A stretch of 5,074 nucleotides of DNA. Source: CBDULQ01 sp965368115 (GTDB lineage Bacteria; Pseudomonadota; Gammaproteobacteria; SZUA-229). The stretch is from positions 1-5,074 of the forward strand of contig CBDULQ010000243.1 of NCBI GenBank assembly GCA_965368115.1. Direction: 5' to 3'. Both the position numbers and the translations under genes were made by a program. The first letter of the stretch is position 1. Every line of letters starts with the position of its first letter. Positions 1-5,025 of the stretch are shown one piece after another. The notes beneath the pieces are model-generated. The model did no database searches. It was not told the origin of the DNA and was given only the letters and a program-made list of their open reading frames with translations.

Positions 1-1
1 A

Positions 2-157
2 CATGCGGAAAGGCCTGTCGTCTAGTGCGGAGGAGGAGGGGTGCAGGGTGAGGCGAGCGAGCAACTGCAGGCACTTGTGAATGACTTCGCCTATCCGGTT
101 ACCTGTACTCTGATGGCGCTGGGTGCGTAGCCGGCAACCGGGGAGCATTACATAGGG
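2..157 (+). pseudogene. ilvI: Upstream continuation of ilvI, interrupted by two in-frame TAG codons
   Basis: Reading in the same frame as the gene that follows, this stretch gives clear acetolactate synthase sequence: AERPVV, stop, CGGG, then VQGEASEQL, then FAYPVTCTLMALGA, stop, PATGEHYIGML. This is the middle (FAD-binding) domain of the large subunit. The stops are TAG at 23-25 and 128-130. From memory of the family, both fall where an aromatic residue, usually tyrosine, stands (PVVY-GGG and LGAYPAT). There is no frameshift, and homology continues across both stops. Other oddities are Gly for the usual Val or Ala after CGGG, and Arg instead of Gly in the GMLGMHGTY motif (codon 164-166). The first 60 bases are about 67% GC against 40-45% in sampled ilv lines further on. 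Either the gene is inactivated here or the window edge carries base-call errors. The N-terminal ThDP-pyrimidine domain would lie left of the window. Confidence 0.75.
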
Positions 158-1141
158 ATGCTGCGTATGCATGGCACCTATGCGGCAAATCATGCAATGC
201 ATAACAGTGATTTGATACTCGCTGTCGGAGCGCGTTTCGATGATCGTGTTACCAATACGATAAATAAATTTTGTCCACAGGCAAAAATTATACATATCGA
301 TATCGATCCCGCATCTATTTCTAAAATCATTACAGCCGATTACCCGATTGTAGGTCATGTAAAACCTGTTCTCGAAGAAATGTTGAAGATTGTTCGGGAA
401 GAGAAGCGACAGCATGTGAATTTGCCCGATAAGCAGAAGTTAGCCGAATGGTGGAGCCAGATAAACGAATGGAAACGCGACTACGGGTTATGGACCAGCC
501 CTCGATATGATACCGGCTCCGGACTGATAAAGCCTCAGGAGGTCATAAACTCACTTTCGCGACTGACAGAGGGAAATGCATTTATTACTTCGGATGTTGG
601 GCAGCACCAGATGTTTGCCGCACAGTATTATCGTTTTAATAAGCCAAGGCGCTGGATCAACTCAGGCGGACTGGGTACTATGGGGTTTGGTTTGCCTGCT
701 GCAATGGGGGTCAAGCTTGCGCATCCGGATGTAGATGTGGCCTGCGTGACCGGCGAGGGTAGTATTCAGATGAATATCCAGGAGCTTTCCACCTGCACTC
801 AGTATCAGATTCCCGTAAAGATTATCAATCTTAACAACGGCTACCTGGGACTCGTAAAGCAGCAACAGGATATGAACTACGAGAGTCGTTATTCACATAG
901 TACTTACGAGGAATCGCTTCCGGATTTTATCAAGCTGGCTGATGCCTATGATCATATGGGTATTAAAGTAACCCGGCCGGGAGACCTGGATGATGCTATC
1001 GCCGAAGCATTCAAGCACAAGGACCGACTGGTATTTCTCGATATTCACGTCGATCCTGATGAGCATGTATATCCTATGCAGGTGGCGCCACCGGAAGGCT
1101 CCATGCGTGATATGTGGTTGAGTAAGACGGAGAGAAGCTGA
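158..1141 (+). CDS. ilvI: Acetolactate synthase (AHAS) large subunit, C-terminal part
   Basis: This is the catalytic subunit of acetohydroxyacid synthase, which condenses two pyruvates, or pyruvate and 2-ketobutyrate, in valine, leucine and isoleucine synthesis. Family members have about 570 residues. These 327 cover the end of the middle domain (MHGTY, VGARFDDRVTN, HIDIDP) and the whole C-terminal ThDP domain (TSDVGQHQMFAA, INSGGLGTMGFG). The ThDP-Mg motif is G199-E200-G201, then 24 residues, then N226-N227. Glu for Asp is, as I recall, usual in Pseudomonas-like enzymes. The C-terminus HVYPMQ...MWLSKTERS is typical of IlvI. The ATG at 158 is an internal methionine, not a natural start, because the frame continues upstream through two TAG codons. 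Residue 236 is Gln where a conserved Trp is expected. Relative to E. coli IlvI there seem to be about four extra residues near WTSP and one near YSHST. The TGA overlaps the ilvH start by one base. Confidence 0.93.
   Translation: MLRMHGTYAANHAMHNSDLILAVGARFDDRVTNTINKFCPQAKIIHIDIDPASISKIITADYPIVGHVKPVLEEMLKIVREEKRQHVNLPDKQKLAEWWSQINEWKRDYGLWTSPRYDTGSGLIKPQEVINSLSRLTEGNAFITSDVGQHQMFAAQYYRFNKPRRWINSGGLGTMGFGLPAAMGVKLAHPDVDVACVTGEGSIQMNIQELSTCTQYQIPVKIINLNNGYLGLVKQQQDMNYESRYSHSTYEESLPDFIKLADAYDHMGIKVTRPGDLDDAIAEAFKHKDRLVFLDIHVDPDEHVYPMQVAPPEGSMRDMWLSKTERS
1129..1134 (+). promoter_or_regulatory. Ribosome binding site of ilvH inside the end of ilvI
   Basis: GGAGAG ends six bases before the ATG at 1141. 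It lies in the last codons of ilvI, whose TGA (1139-1141) shares its A with the ilvH ATG. This layout is typical of translational coupling of two subunits needed in fixed ratio. Confidence 0.7.
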
Positions 1142-1632
1142 TGCGACATATCATATCGTTACTGATGGAAAATGAGCCGGGCGCTTTAAGCCGAGTAGTG
1201 GGGCTGTTTTCGCAGAGGGGCTATAACATTGAAAATCTGAATGTGGCTCCGACAGAGGATGAGTCGGTCTCCAGGCTGACACTCACTTCTGTCGGTGATG
1301 ATCGGACTATCGAACAGATCGTAAAGCATTTAAATCGCTTGATTGAAGTTGTCAGACTCAATGATCTCACCGATAGCACGCATATCGAACGAGAGCTCAT
1401 GCTGGTTAAAGTACGGGCAACAGGCAGTCAGCGTGACGAAGTTATTCGCTGCGCTACTGTATTTCGCGCGCGGATTATCGATATGACGTCATCTGTATAT
1501 ACCATACAGGTGGTGGGAACCGCAGAGAAACTGGATGCTTTTCAGAGTGCTATTGGCAGCGAAAGTATACTTGAAGTCGCTCGAACCGGCGTAACCGGGG
1601 TACACCGAGGTGAAAGGACGTTATCGGTATAA
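1141..1632 (+). CDS. ilvH: Acetolactate synthase small (regulatory) subunit
   Basis: This is the regulatory subunit of AHAS. It activates the large subunit and carries the valine feedback site. At 163 residues it is the same length as E. coli IlvH. An N-terminal ACT domain spans about residues 2-77 (MENEPGALSRVVGLFSQRGYNIENL) and the C-terminal ALS small-subunit domain about 83-158 (ERELMLVKV, RDEVIRCATVFRARIIDMT, GTAEKLDAF, EVARTGVTGVHRG). Asn11, Gly14 and Asn29, the positions tied to valine binding in E. coli IlvH, are all present, so feedback inhibition is likely retained. The gene is intact, although the partner gene upstream has two stops near the window edge. No ilvC follows, as it does in many gammaproteobacteria. 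Instead a hairpin and a convergent gene end the operon. The gene could equally be called ilvN by some naming schemes. Confidence 0.96.
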   Translation: MRHIISLLMENEPGALSRVVGLFSQRGYNIENLNVAPTEDESVSRLTLTSVGDDRTIEQIVKHLNRLIEVVRLNDLTDSTHIERELMLVKVRATGSQRDEVIRCATVFRARIIDMTSSVYTIQVVGTAEKLDAFQSAIGSESILEVARTGVTGVHRGERTLSV

Positions 1633-1686
1633 ATCGAGCAGGTAGTTTGTTCGATAAGGTTTCCAATCAATCGATAATGAAGAATG

Positions 1687-1715
1687 TACGCGATTCTGAA
1701 TAGCAGAATCGCGTA
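1687..1715. terminator. Strong hairpin between convergent genes, probable bidirectional terminator
   Basis: A perfect 12-bp stem (TACGCGATTCTG against CAGAATCGCGTA) closes a 5-nt loop, AATAG. Beyond a one-base bulge (A1716) three more pairs are possible, ATG at 1684-1686 with CAT at 1717-1719. It sits 54 bases after the ilvH stop and 20 bases beyond the stop of the convergent hydrolase gene. No clean T-run follows on the plus strand. On the minus strand the stem is followed by a mildly T-rich CATTCTTCATT. It is therefore a better fit as a terminator for the hydrolase gene, or as a 3'-end stabiliser for both messages. Confidence 0.65.
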
Positions 1716-1735
1716 ACATGATGTTAACCGGTAGG

Positions 1736-2443
1736 CTATTGCATCAGATTGAGTGCCTGCTCTGTCGTGAGTACGCCGTTGGCGATCATATCGTAATTGA
1801 CCAGTGCAGCCTGGTAGGCCTTCTGGCCGGGTGCAGCAACCGCATCTTTCACCACGTACACCTTGAATCCGTTTTCCATCAGTGCACGCATGTGTGAATC
1901 GACACAGAGATTCGCGACAAGACCACCAAGAACCACCGTATCGATGCCGCGACTACGTAACTGGTAGATCAGGTCATTAGATTCAGGTCCGTACATTTTA
2001 TGCGGTGCCACGACAATGGTTTTGCCGTTATAGATGTATCGTTTGTAAGGCGCATAAAAGTCGGCGCCGGAGTTTTCGAAACTTTTCTCGTCGCGAGCGT
2101 TGTCCCGATGCAGTGCCCGCATGTCCAGTAGCTGGCGTTGCAGCGTGCCTGCATTGATCCATTGATCATCCAGGGCATCGTATACCAGCGGGTCGACTGC
2201 CAGGGTGTAACCCTTGCGGATTGCGGCATCCATCAGTTGATCGATGTGCTCGATGGTATTCAGCTGTTTTAGATTGTCTTTGATCAACGCGTACAATTTG
2301 CCTTCTGGATGCAGGAAATCATTTTGCGGGTCAGTAATGAGTACCGCAGTTCGAGACCGGTTCAGTTTCTCGGGGATTTGTGCGAAAGCCGATGCATTGA
2401 TCAGGCTCAGACCCAGCAGGGTTGTGAATATGATTTTCAGCAT
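1736..2443 (-). CDS. Periplasmic isochorismatase-family cysteine hydrolase
   Basis: This is an isochorismatase-fold (cysteine hydrolase) protein of 235 residues, substrate unknown. The fold covers amidases and nicotinamidase-like enzymes that work through an Asp-Lys-Cys triad. The triad is visible as Asp38 (ITDPQNDF), Lys149 (APHKMYGPESNDL) and Cys180 (GLVANLCVDSHMRAL). The C-terminal ALVNYDMIANGVLTTEQAL matches a subgroup I recall with NFRxIANAVWTT. Residues 1-21 form a signal peptide: Lys3, a hydrophobic core, then the AFA cleavage site before Gln22. The mature enzyme is thus probably periplasmic, unusual for a fold best known from the cytoplasm. I chose the ATG at 2443-2441 because GAGGTG lies seven bases upstream. 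An in-frame GTG at 2452-2450 would add three residues but overlaps that site. The stop is TAG. The gene points away from the peroxidase gene and shares its upstream region. Confidence 0.9.
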   Translation of the reverse strand: MLKIIFTTLLGLSLINASAFAQIPEKLNRSRTAVLITDPQNDFLHPEGKLYALIKDNLKQLNTIEHIDQLMDAAIRKGYTLAVDPLVYDALDDQWINAGTLQRQLLDMRALHRDNARDEKSFENSGADFYAPYKRYIYNGKTIVVAPHKMYGPESNDLIYQLRSRGIDTVVLGGLVANLCVDSHMRALMENGFKVYVVKDAVAAPGQKAYQAALVNYDMIANGVLTTEQALNLMQ

Positions 2444-2449
2444 GATTGT

Positions 2450-2455
2450 CACCTC
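2450..2455 (-). promoter_or_regulatory. Ribosome binding site of the hydrolase gene
   Basis: On the minus strand GAGGTG precedes the ATG at 2443-2441, with six bases between the site and the start codon. It decides the start: the upstream in-frame GTG is part of this site and is unlikely to be the initiator. Confidence 0.7.
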
Positions 2456-2525
2456 ATAAATTGAATGATCGGGTAAAGGTTTAATGTCTTATGACGCGTT
2501 CATGCTAGACGGCGAGTCGCTATGC

Positions 2526-2614
2526 GGTCTGTAGCATCGGCTACACAAGACCGATTAAAGTCACCGTCATGCCATCCGTATTGGTGCCCGCTTGTGTAAC
2601 AAAAGCTACAGACC
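2526..2614. repeat. Nested inverted repeats in the divergent intergenic region
   Basis: GGTCTGTAGC (2526-2535) and GCTACAGACC (2605-2614) are perfect 10-bp inverted copies. Inside them TACACAAG (2542-2549) and CTTGTGTA (2591-2598) form a second perfect 8-bp pair. The two stems are separated by a symmetrical 6-by-6 internal loop. The left arm can also pair locally: GGTCT with AGACC (2548-2552) and GTAGC with GCTAC (2540-2544), giving a hairpin with an ATCG loop and an ACA bulge. The two folds exclude each other. The element lies 62 bases before the peroxidase ATG and could be a leader RNA switch, a double operator or a small mobile repeat. I do not match it to a known riboswitch class. Confidence 0.6.
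2590..2606. promoter_or_regulatory. Near-perfect 17-nt palindrome, candidate operator
   Basis: GCTTGTGTAACAAAAGC is symmetrical about a central A with seven of eight arm pairs matching. It lies 70 bases upstream of the peroxidase ATG and upstream of the hydrolase gene too. It could bind a dimeric regulator such as the nearby Crp/Fnr-type protein. It overlaps the right arm of the nested inverted repeats, so RNA structure is an alternative reason for the symmetry. Confidence 0.35.
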
Positions 2615-2661
2615 CGGCGCTGTCCGTTCGACGAGAATTCGCTGAGTGATTCCGAATCTAC

Positions 2662-2667
2662 AGGTGG
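2662..2667 (+). promoter_or_regulatory. Ribosome binding site of the peroxidase gene
   Basis: AGGTGG ends nine bases before the ATG at 2677. An in-frame TAA at 2668-2670 rules out any start further upstream. No convincing sigma-70 promoter could be picked by eye in the region before it. Confidence 0.55.
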
Positions 2668-2676
2668 TAAAGAGAC

Positions 2677-4047
2677 ATGGAGCAAACGCTGGTCGATCTG
2701 CTGCTGTTTGGTCTGCTCGCGGTGACCATCGGCATGCTGACCCTGTTCGGCATGGTGCATTTCGAACTGGGTCCGGCTGCCCGGCTGGCAGGGGGTAAAC
2801 GCTGGTTGCTGGCGATTGCCCTGGGTTCGGGTGTACTGGCTTTTGCCATCAAACTGGTACTGATTGCGATCCTGGTGAATTTTCCCCAGTACACGATTCG
2901 GCCACTGCTTAATCCTGCTGAAATCGATCGTTCCACCCGTTTATCAACGCCGGGTAAGGAGCCGACTGATCGCTGGCTGATCATGCCGGATCAGGATGTT
3001 CCCGTATCGGCAACCGCGGCTGCCTATGTCTGGGAGGCATTACCGGATCGAGCGCCGTCACCGGCTGATAACCCCACCAGCACAGAGAAAATCGCCCTGG
3101 GCAAACGCCTGTTTTTCGATAAACAATTGTCCCGGGATGGCACGGTATCCTGTGCTTCATGTCACGACGTCATTTCCGGCGCGGGTGCTGACGGACGCGC
3201 ATTGTCTATTGGTGTGGATGGCCGGGAAGGCCAGCGTAATGCACCCACGGTCTGGAATGCAGGATTTCAGAGCGTCTTGTTCTGGGACGGCCGTGCGGCT
3301 TCACTGGAAGAGCAGGTCAGTGGTCCGCTGTTGAATCCGCTGGAAATGGCCATGCCGTCACTGGCGGAAGTTGAGCGGCGGGTGGGGCAACAGGCATCCT
3401 ATCGTCGTGCGTTCACACGCGCATTCGGTGGCGACGGTGTATTGAATTTTCGTCGCATTGCGCAGGCTATCGCCGCGTATGAGCGTAGTTTGATCAGCAA
3501 CGATTCACCCTACGATCGTTTCGTCAATGGTGATACCGATGCATTGACGGCGGACCAGCTGCGCGGTATGCGATACTTTGAAACACTGGGATGCGTCAAC
3601 TGTCACTACGGCGCCAATTTTAGTGCCGCCAGTATGTTATCCCGTGGTATGCCGTTGCGTATCTTTCCCACTTATCCCAGTGACTATGATGAAAAGTATC
3701 CCTTGCGTGAAGTGGTCGATGCCTCAACCCCGACACTGGCCACCGGCGTATGGCGGGTACCTTCATTGCGCAATGTGGCCCTGACCGGGCCCTGGTTACA
3801 TAACGGTTCGGTAAGTGAGCTGTCGGAAGCGGTACGCATCATGGCTGCGACACAACTGGGGTATGGCGGCCGTCGCTTGCTCTGGTCCATGCGTGATCGG
3901 CAGTTTCGTGAAATCAGCCGGCCGGAACTGAATGAACAGGTTATCAACGACCTGGTCGTGTTTCTGCAGGGACTGAGCAGTGACCGACTGCGTGAAGCAC
4001 AACAGGCTGCCGGGCGGCAATTGAGTTCAGTCAACAAAGTGCAATGA
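2677..4047 (+). CDS. Membrane-anchored di-heme cytochrome c peroxidase
   Basis: This is a bacterial di-heme peroxidase (CcpA/MauG superfamily) of 456 residues. Such enzymes reduce H2O2 with electrons from small cytochromes, or use the two hemes for other oxidations. Two CxxCH heme sites are present: C159-A-S-C162-H163 and C306-V-N-C309-H310. Family motifs appear in order: GKRLFFDKQLSRDGTVSC, RNAPTVWNAGF, FWDGRAASLEEQ with E223-M224, AQAIAAYERSL, RVPSLRNVALTGPWLHNGS and M389 in IMAATQLG. M389 aligns, from memory, with the Met ligand of the second heme in Pseudomonas CcpA. Instead of a signal peptide there are two transmembrane helices, about 7-29 and 43-67, joined by a basic loop. The acidic N-terminus and the catalytic domain would both be periplasmic. 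The start is fixed by AGGTGG at 2662-2667 and an in-frame TAA at 2668-2670. A regulator gene follows on the same strand. The physiological substrate is unknown. Confidence 0.93.
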   Translation: MEQTLVDLLLFGLLAVTIGMLTLFGMVHFELGPAARLAGGKRWLLAIALGSGVLAFAIKLVLIAILVNFPQYTIRPLLNPAEIDRSTRLSTPGKEPTDRWLIMPDQDVPVSATAAAYVWEALPDRAPSPADNPTSTEKIALGKRLFFDKQLSRDGTVSCASCHDVISGAGADGRALSIGVDGREGQRNAPTVWNAGFQSVLFWDGRAASLEEQVSGPLLNPLEMAMPSLAEVERRVGQQASYRRAFTRAFGGDGVLNFRRIAQAIAAYERSLISNDSPYDRFVNGDTDALTADQLRGMRYFETLGCVNCHYGANFSAASMLSRGMPLRIFPTYPSDYDEKYPLREVVDASTPTLATGVWRVPSLRNVALTGPWLHNGSVSELSEAVRIMAATQLGYGGRRLLWSMRDRQFREISRPELNEQVINDLVVFLQGLSSDRLREAQQAAGRQLSSVNKVQ

Positions 4048-4088
4048 AAATCGCCACGTCGATCGGCGCTGATGAATAATGAAGCGGT

Positions 4089-4102
4089 GTTTATCGATAA
4101 AC
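4089..4102. promoter_or_regulatory. Perfect 14-bp palindrome, candidate operator of the regulator gene
   Basis: GTTTATCGATAAAC is its own reverse complement over all 14 bases. It lies 42 bases after the peroxidase stop and 29 bases before the regulator's preferred ATG (4132). Its size suits the two half-sites of a Crp/Fnr dimer, since the FNR site is also a 14-bp TTGAT-N4-ATCAA. The sequence itself is not a canonical FNR or CRP box. Autoregulation is inferred from position only. Confidence 0.45.
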
Positions 4103-4115
4103 CTCTATCCCGGTT

Positions 4116-4122
4116 AAAGGAG
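4116..4122 (+). promoter_or_regulatory. Ribosome binding site that selects the regulator start
   Basis: AAAGGAG is the best Shine-Dalgarno match in this part of the window and sits nine bases before the ATG at 4132. The upstream in-frame ATG at 4072 has no purine-rich site before it, so the shorter protein is preferred. Confidence 0.7.
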
Positions 4123-4131
4123 TTGTCTGCA

Positions 4132-4818
4132 ATGAGGAATATGCGACAGCCGGAAGACCTGTTGTCGCTGTCGGCGCATGGTCGTGAACTGCTGGCCGAT
4201 CATGTTCAGCAACTGAGTTTTCGGCAGGCCGATGTGGTCATCGACAAGGGGCAGGCGGTATCCGGCGCTTACCTGGTGCTGGAAGGTCAGCTACGGGTCT
4301 ACACCTATACGCCCCAGGGTGCTGAAGCGACGCTCTATTTCATCCGTCCCGGCGAACTCTGTGTACTGGCGCTGAATTGTCTGTTCAACGATCTGCTTTA
4401 TCCGGCCTGGGTCGAATCCAGCCCCGGTACCCGCGTCGCGGTGATTCCCGGCCATCTCTATAAACAACTCTTCGAGCAGGAATCTTCGATACAGGATATC
4501 ACCGTCCGCGCATTGTCGACTCTGGTCTTCCGATTGATGAATGAGTTGGAGCAGATTCACTCCTGTAATCTGGATCAACGTCTCGCCAGTTTTCTGCTCA
4601 ATTCAGCGTCCAGCGAAGGCGTGATTACCTCCACCCAACAGGCACTGGCCGGGCATCTGGGCACCAGTCGTGAGGTCATCGCCCGCCTGATGCAGGGATT
4701 CAGCCGGCGTGGACTGGTGTCGACGGGTCGTGGCAGGATCGTGATTGTTGATGCGGCGGGACTGGGTGAAATCATTAAGCCGGGTCATGGTCGGCAAACC
4801 GGTTCCTGCCGTTACTGA
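4132..4818 (+). CDS. Crp/Fnr-family transcriptional regulator
   Basis: This is a cytoplasmic DNA-binding regulator of 228 residues. A cNMP-like beta-roll spans about 28-115 (DKGQAVSGAYLVLEGQLRVYT, PGELC, PAWVES, TRVAVIPG). A dimerisation helix follows at about 120-145, then a winged helix-turn-helix at about 148-207 (LDQRLASFLL, QQALAGHLGTSREVIARLMQGF, GLVSTGRGRIVIVD). The recognition helix keeps R180-E181 and R185, the CRP base-reading set, rather than the FNR set. The CRP phosphate-binding Arg82-Ser83 pair is replaced by Y90-P91, so cAMP is an unlikely ligand. FNR's N-terminal cluster cysteines are absent, but C77 and C83 form a C-X5-C pair near the effector pocket. The ATG at 4132 is chosen for its ribosome site. 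The in-frame ATG at 4072 would add 20 residues. The gene follows the peroxidase gene by 84 bases and probably controls it. The true signal is not known. Confidence 0.9.
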   Translation: MRNMRQPEDLLSLSAHGRELLADHVQQLSFRQADVVIDKGQAVSGAYLVLEGQLRVYTYTPQGAEATLYFIRPGELCVLALNCLFNDLLYPAWVESSPGTRVAVIPGHLYKQLFEQESSIQDITVRALSTLVFRLMNELEQIHSCNLDQRLASFLLNSASSEGVITSTQQALAGHLGTSREVIARLMQGFSRRGLVSTGRGRIVIVDAAGLGEIIKPGHGRQTGSCRY

Positions 4819-5025
4819 TCCAGAATCAGGGCTCAGCGGCAGGCCACCGTGAATTCTCCTCGTTCCGAACGAGACAGGTCTATTGCTATCCGGCGTAATT
4901 CTCAATAACTCTGGTCGTTTCCAGCCCTGCCTGCTGACAGGCTAGCGCGGCACGGCACAAAGCCTGTGTATTGTGTTGATCTGCCCGCTTATTAGAGCCA
5001 GGTTGGCGCTCCCTTCTGGATCAGT
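4814..5025. repeat. 212-bp segment bounded by perfect 12-bp inverted repeats
   Basis: ACTGATCCAGAA (4814-4825) and TTCTGGATCAGT (5014-5025) are perfect inverted copies. GTT stands directly outside each end (4811-4813 and 5026-5028), like a short target duplication. The left arm includes the regulator's TGA stop. The interior has no convincing gene. It contains small hairpins, including GCCTG-CTGA-CAGGC (4929-4942) and ACAGGCT with AGCCTGT (4937-4943 and 4961-4967). It may be a miniature transposable element or a large 3' structure. A 12-bp match at this distance could also arise by chance, and a 3-base flank match is weak. Confidence 0.4.
4859..4873. repeat. Short 15-nt palindrome after the regulator gene
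   Basis: CTCGTTCCGAACGAG has perfect 7-base arms about a central C. It lies 40 bases after the regulator stop. It could be a protein-binding site or, as RNA, a 5-bp stem with a 5-nt loop. No T-run follows, so I do not call it a terminator. Confidence 0.3.

Noticed and set aside
23..130. Genome-wide reassignment of TAG to tyrosine or another amino acid
   Set aside because: The hydrolase gene appears to stop at TAG in the expected place, and edge errors or a pseudogene explain the data more simply.
752..760. GEG instead of GDG in the ThDP motif taken as a catalytic defect
   Set aside because: From memory, Glu is normal here in Pseudomonas-like IlvI proteins, and the spacing to NN is intact.
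1714..1726. TAACATGATGTTA palindrome after the ilvH hairpin as an operator
   Set aside because: It lies between two convergent gene ends where no promoter is expected, and it is short.
2461..2494. Sigma-70 promoter with TTGAAT at 2461-2466 for the peroxidase gene
   Set aside because: No hexamer resembling TATAAT lies 16-18 bases downstream.
2500..2760. Minus-strand open frame crossing the start of the peroxidase gene
   Set aside because: It overlaps a certain gene, has no recognisable domain, and its composition reflects the antisense of coding sequence.
3684..4037. Antisense open frame within the peroxidase gene
   Set aside because: It lies wholly inside a gene with strong family motifs and encodes low-complexity Arg- and Ser-rich sequence, typical of a shadow frame.
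4072..4131. Longer regulator start at the in-frame ATG 4072, adding 20 residues
   Set aside because: No ribosome site precedes it, whereas AAAGGAG stands nine bases before the ATG at 4132. The shorter form also has CRP-like numbering of the R-E-R helix.
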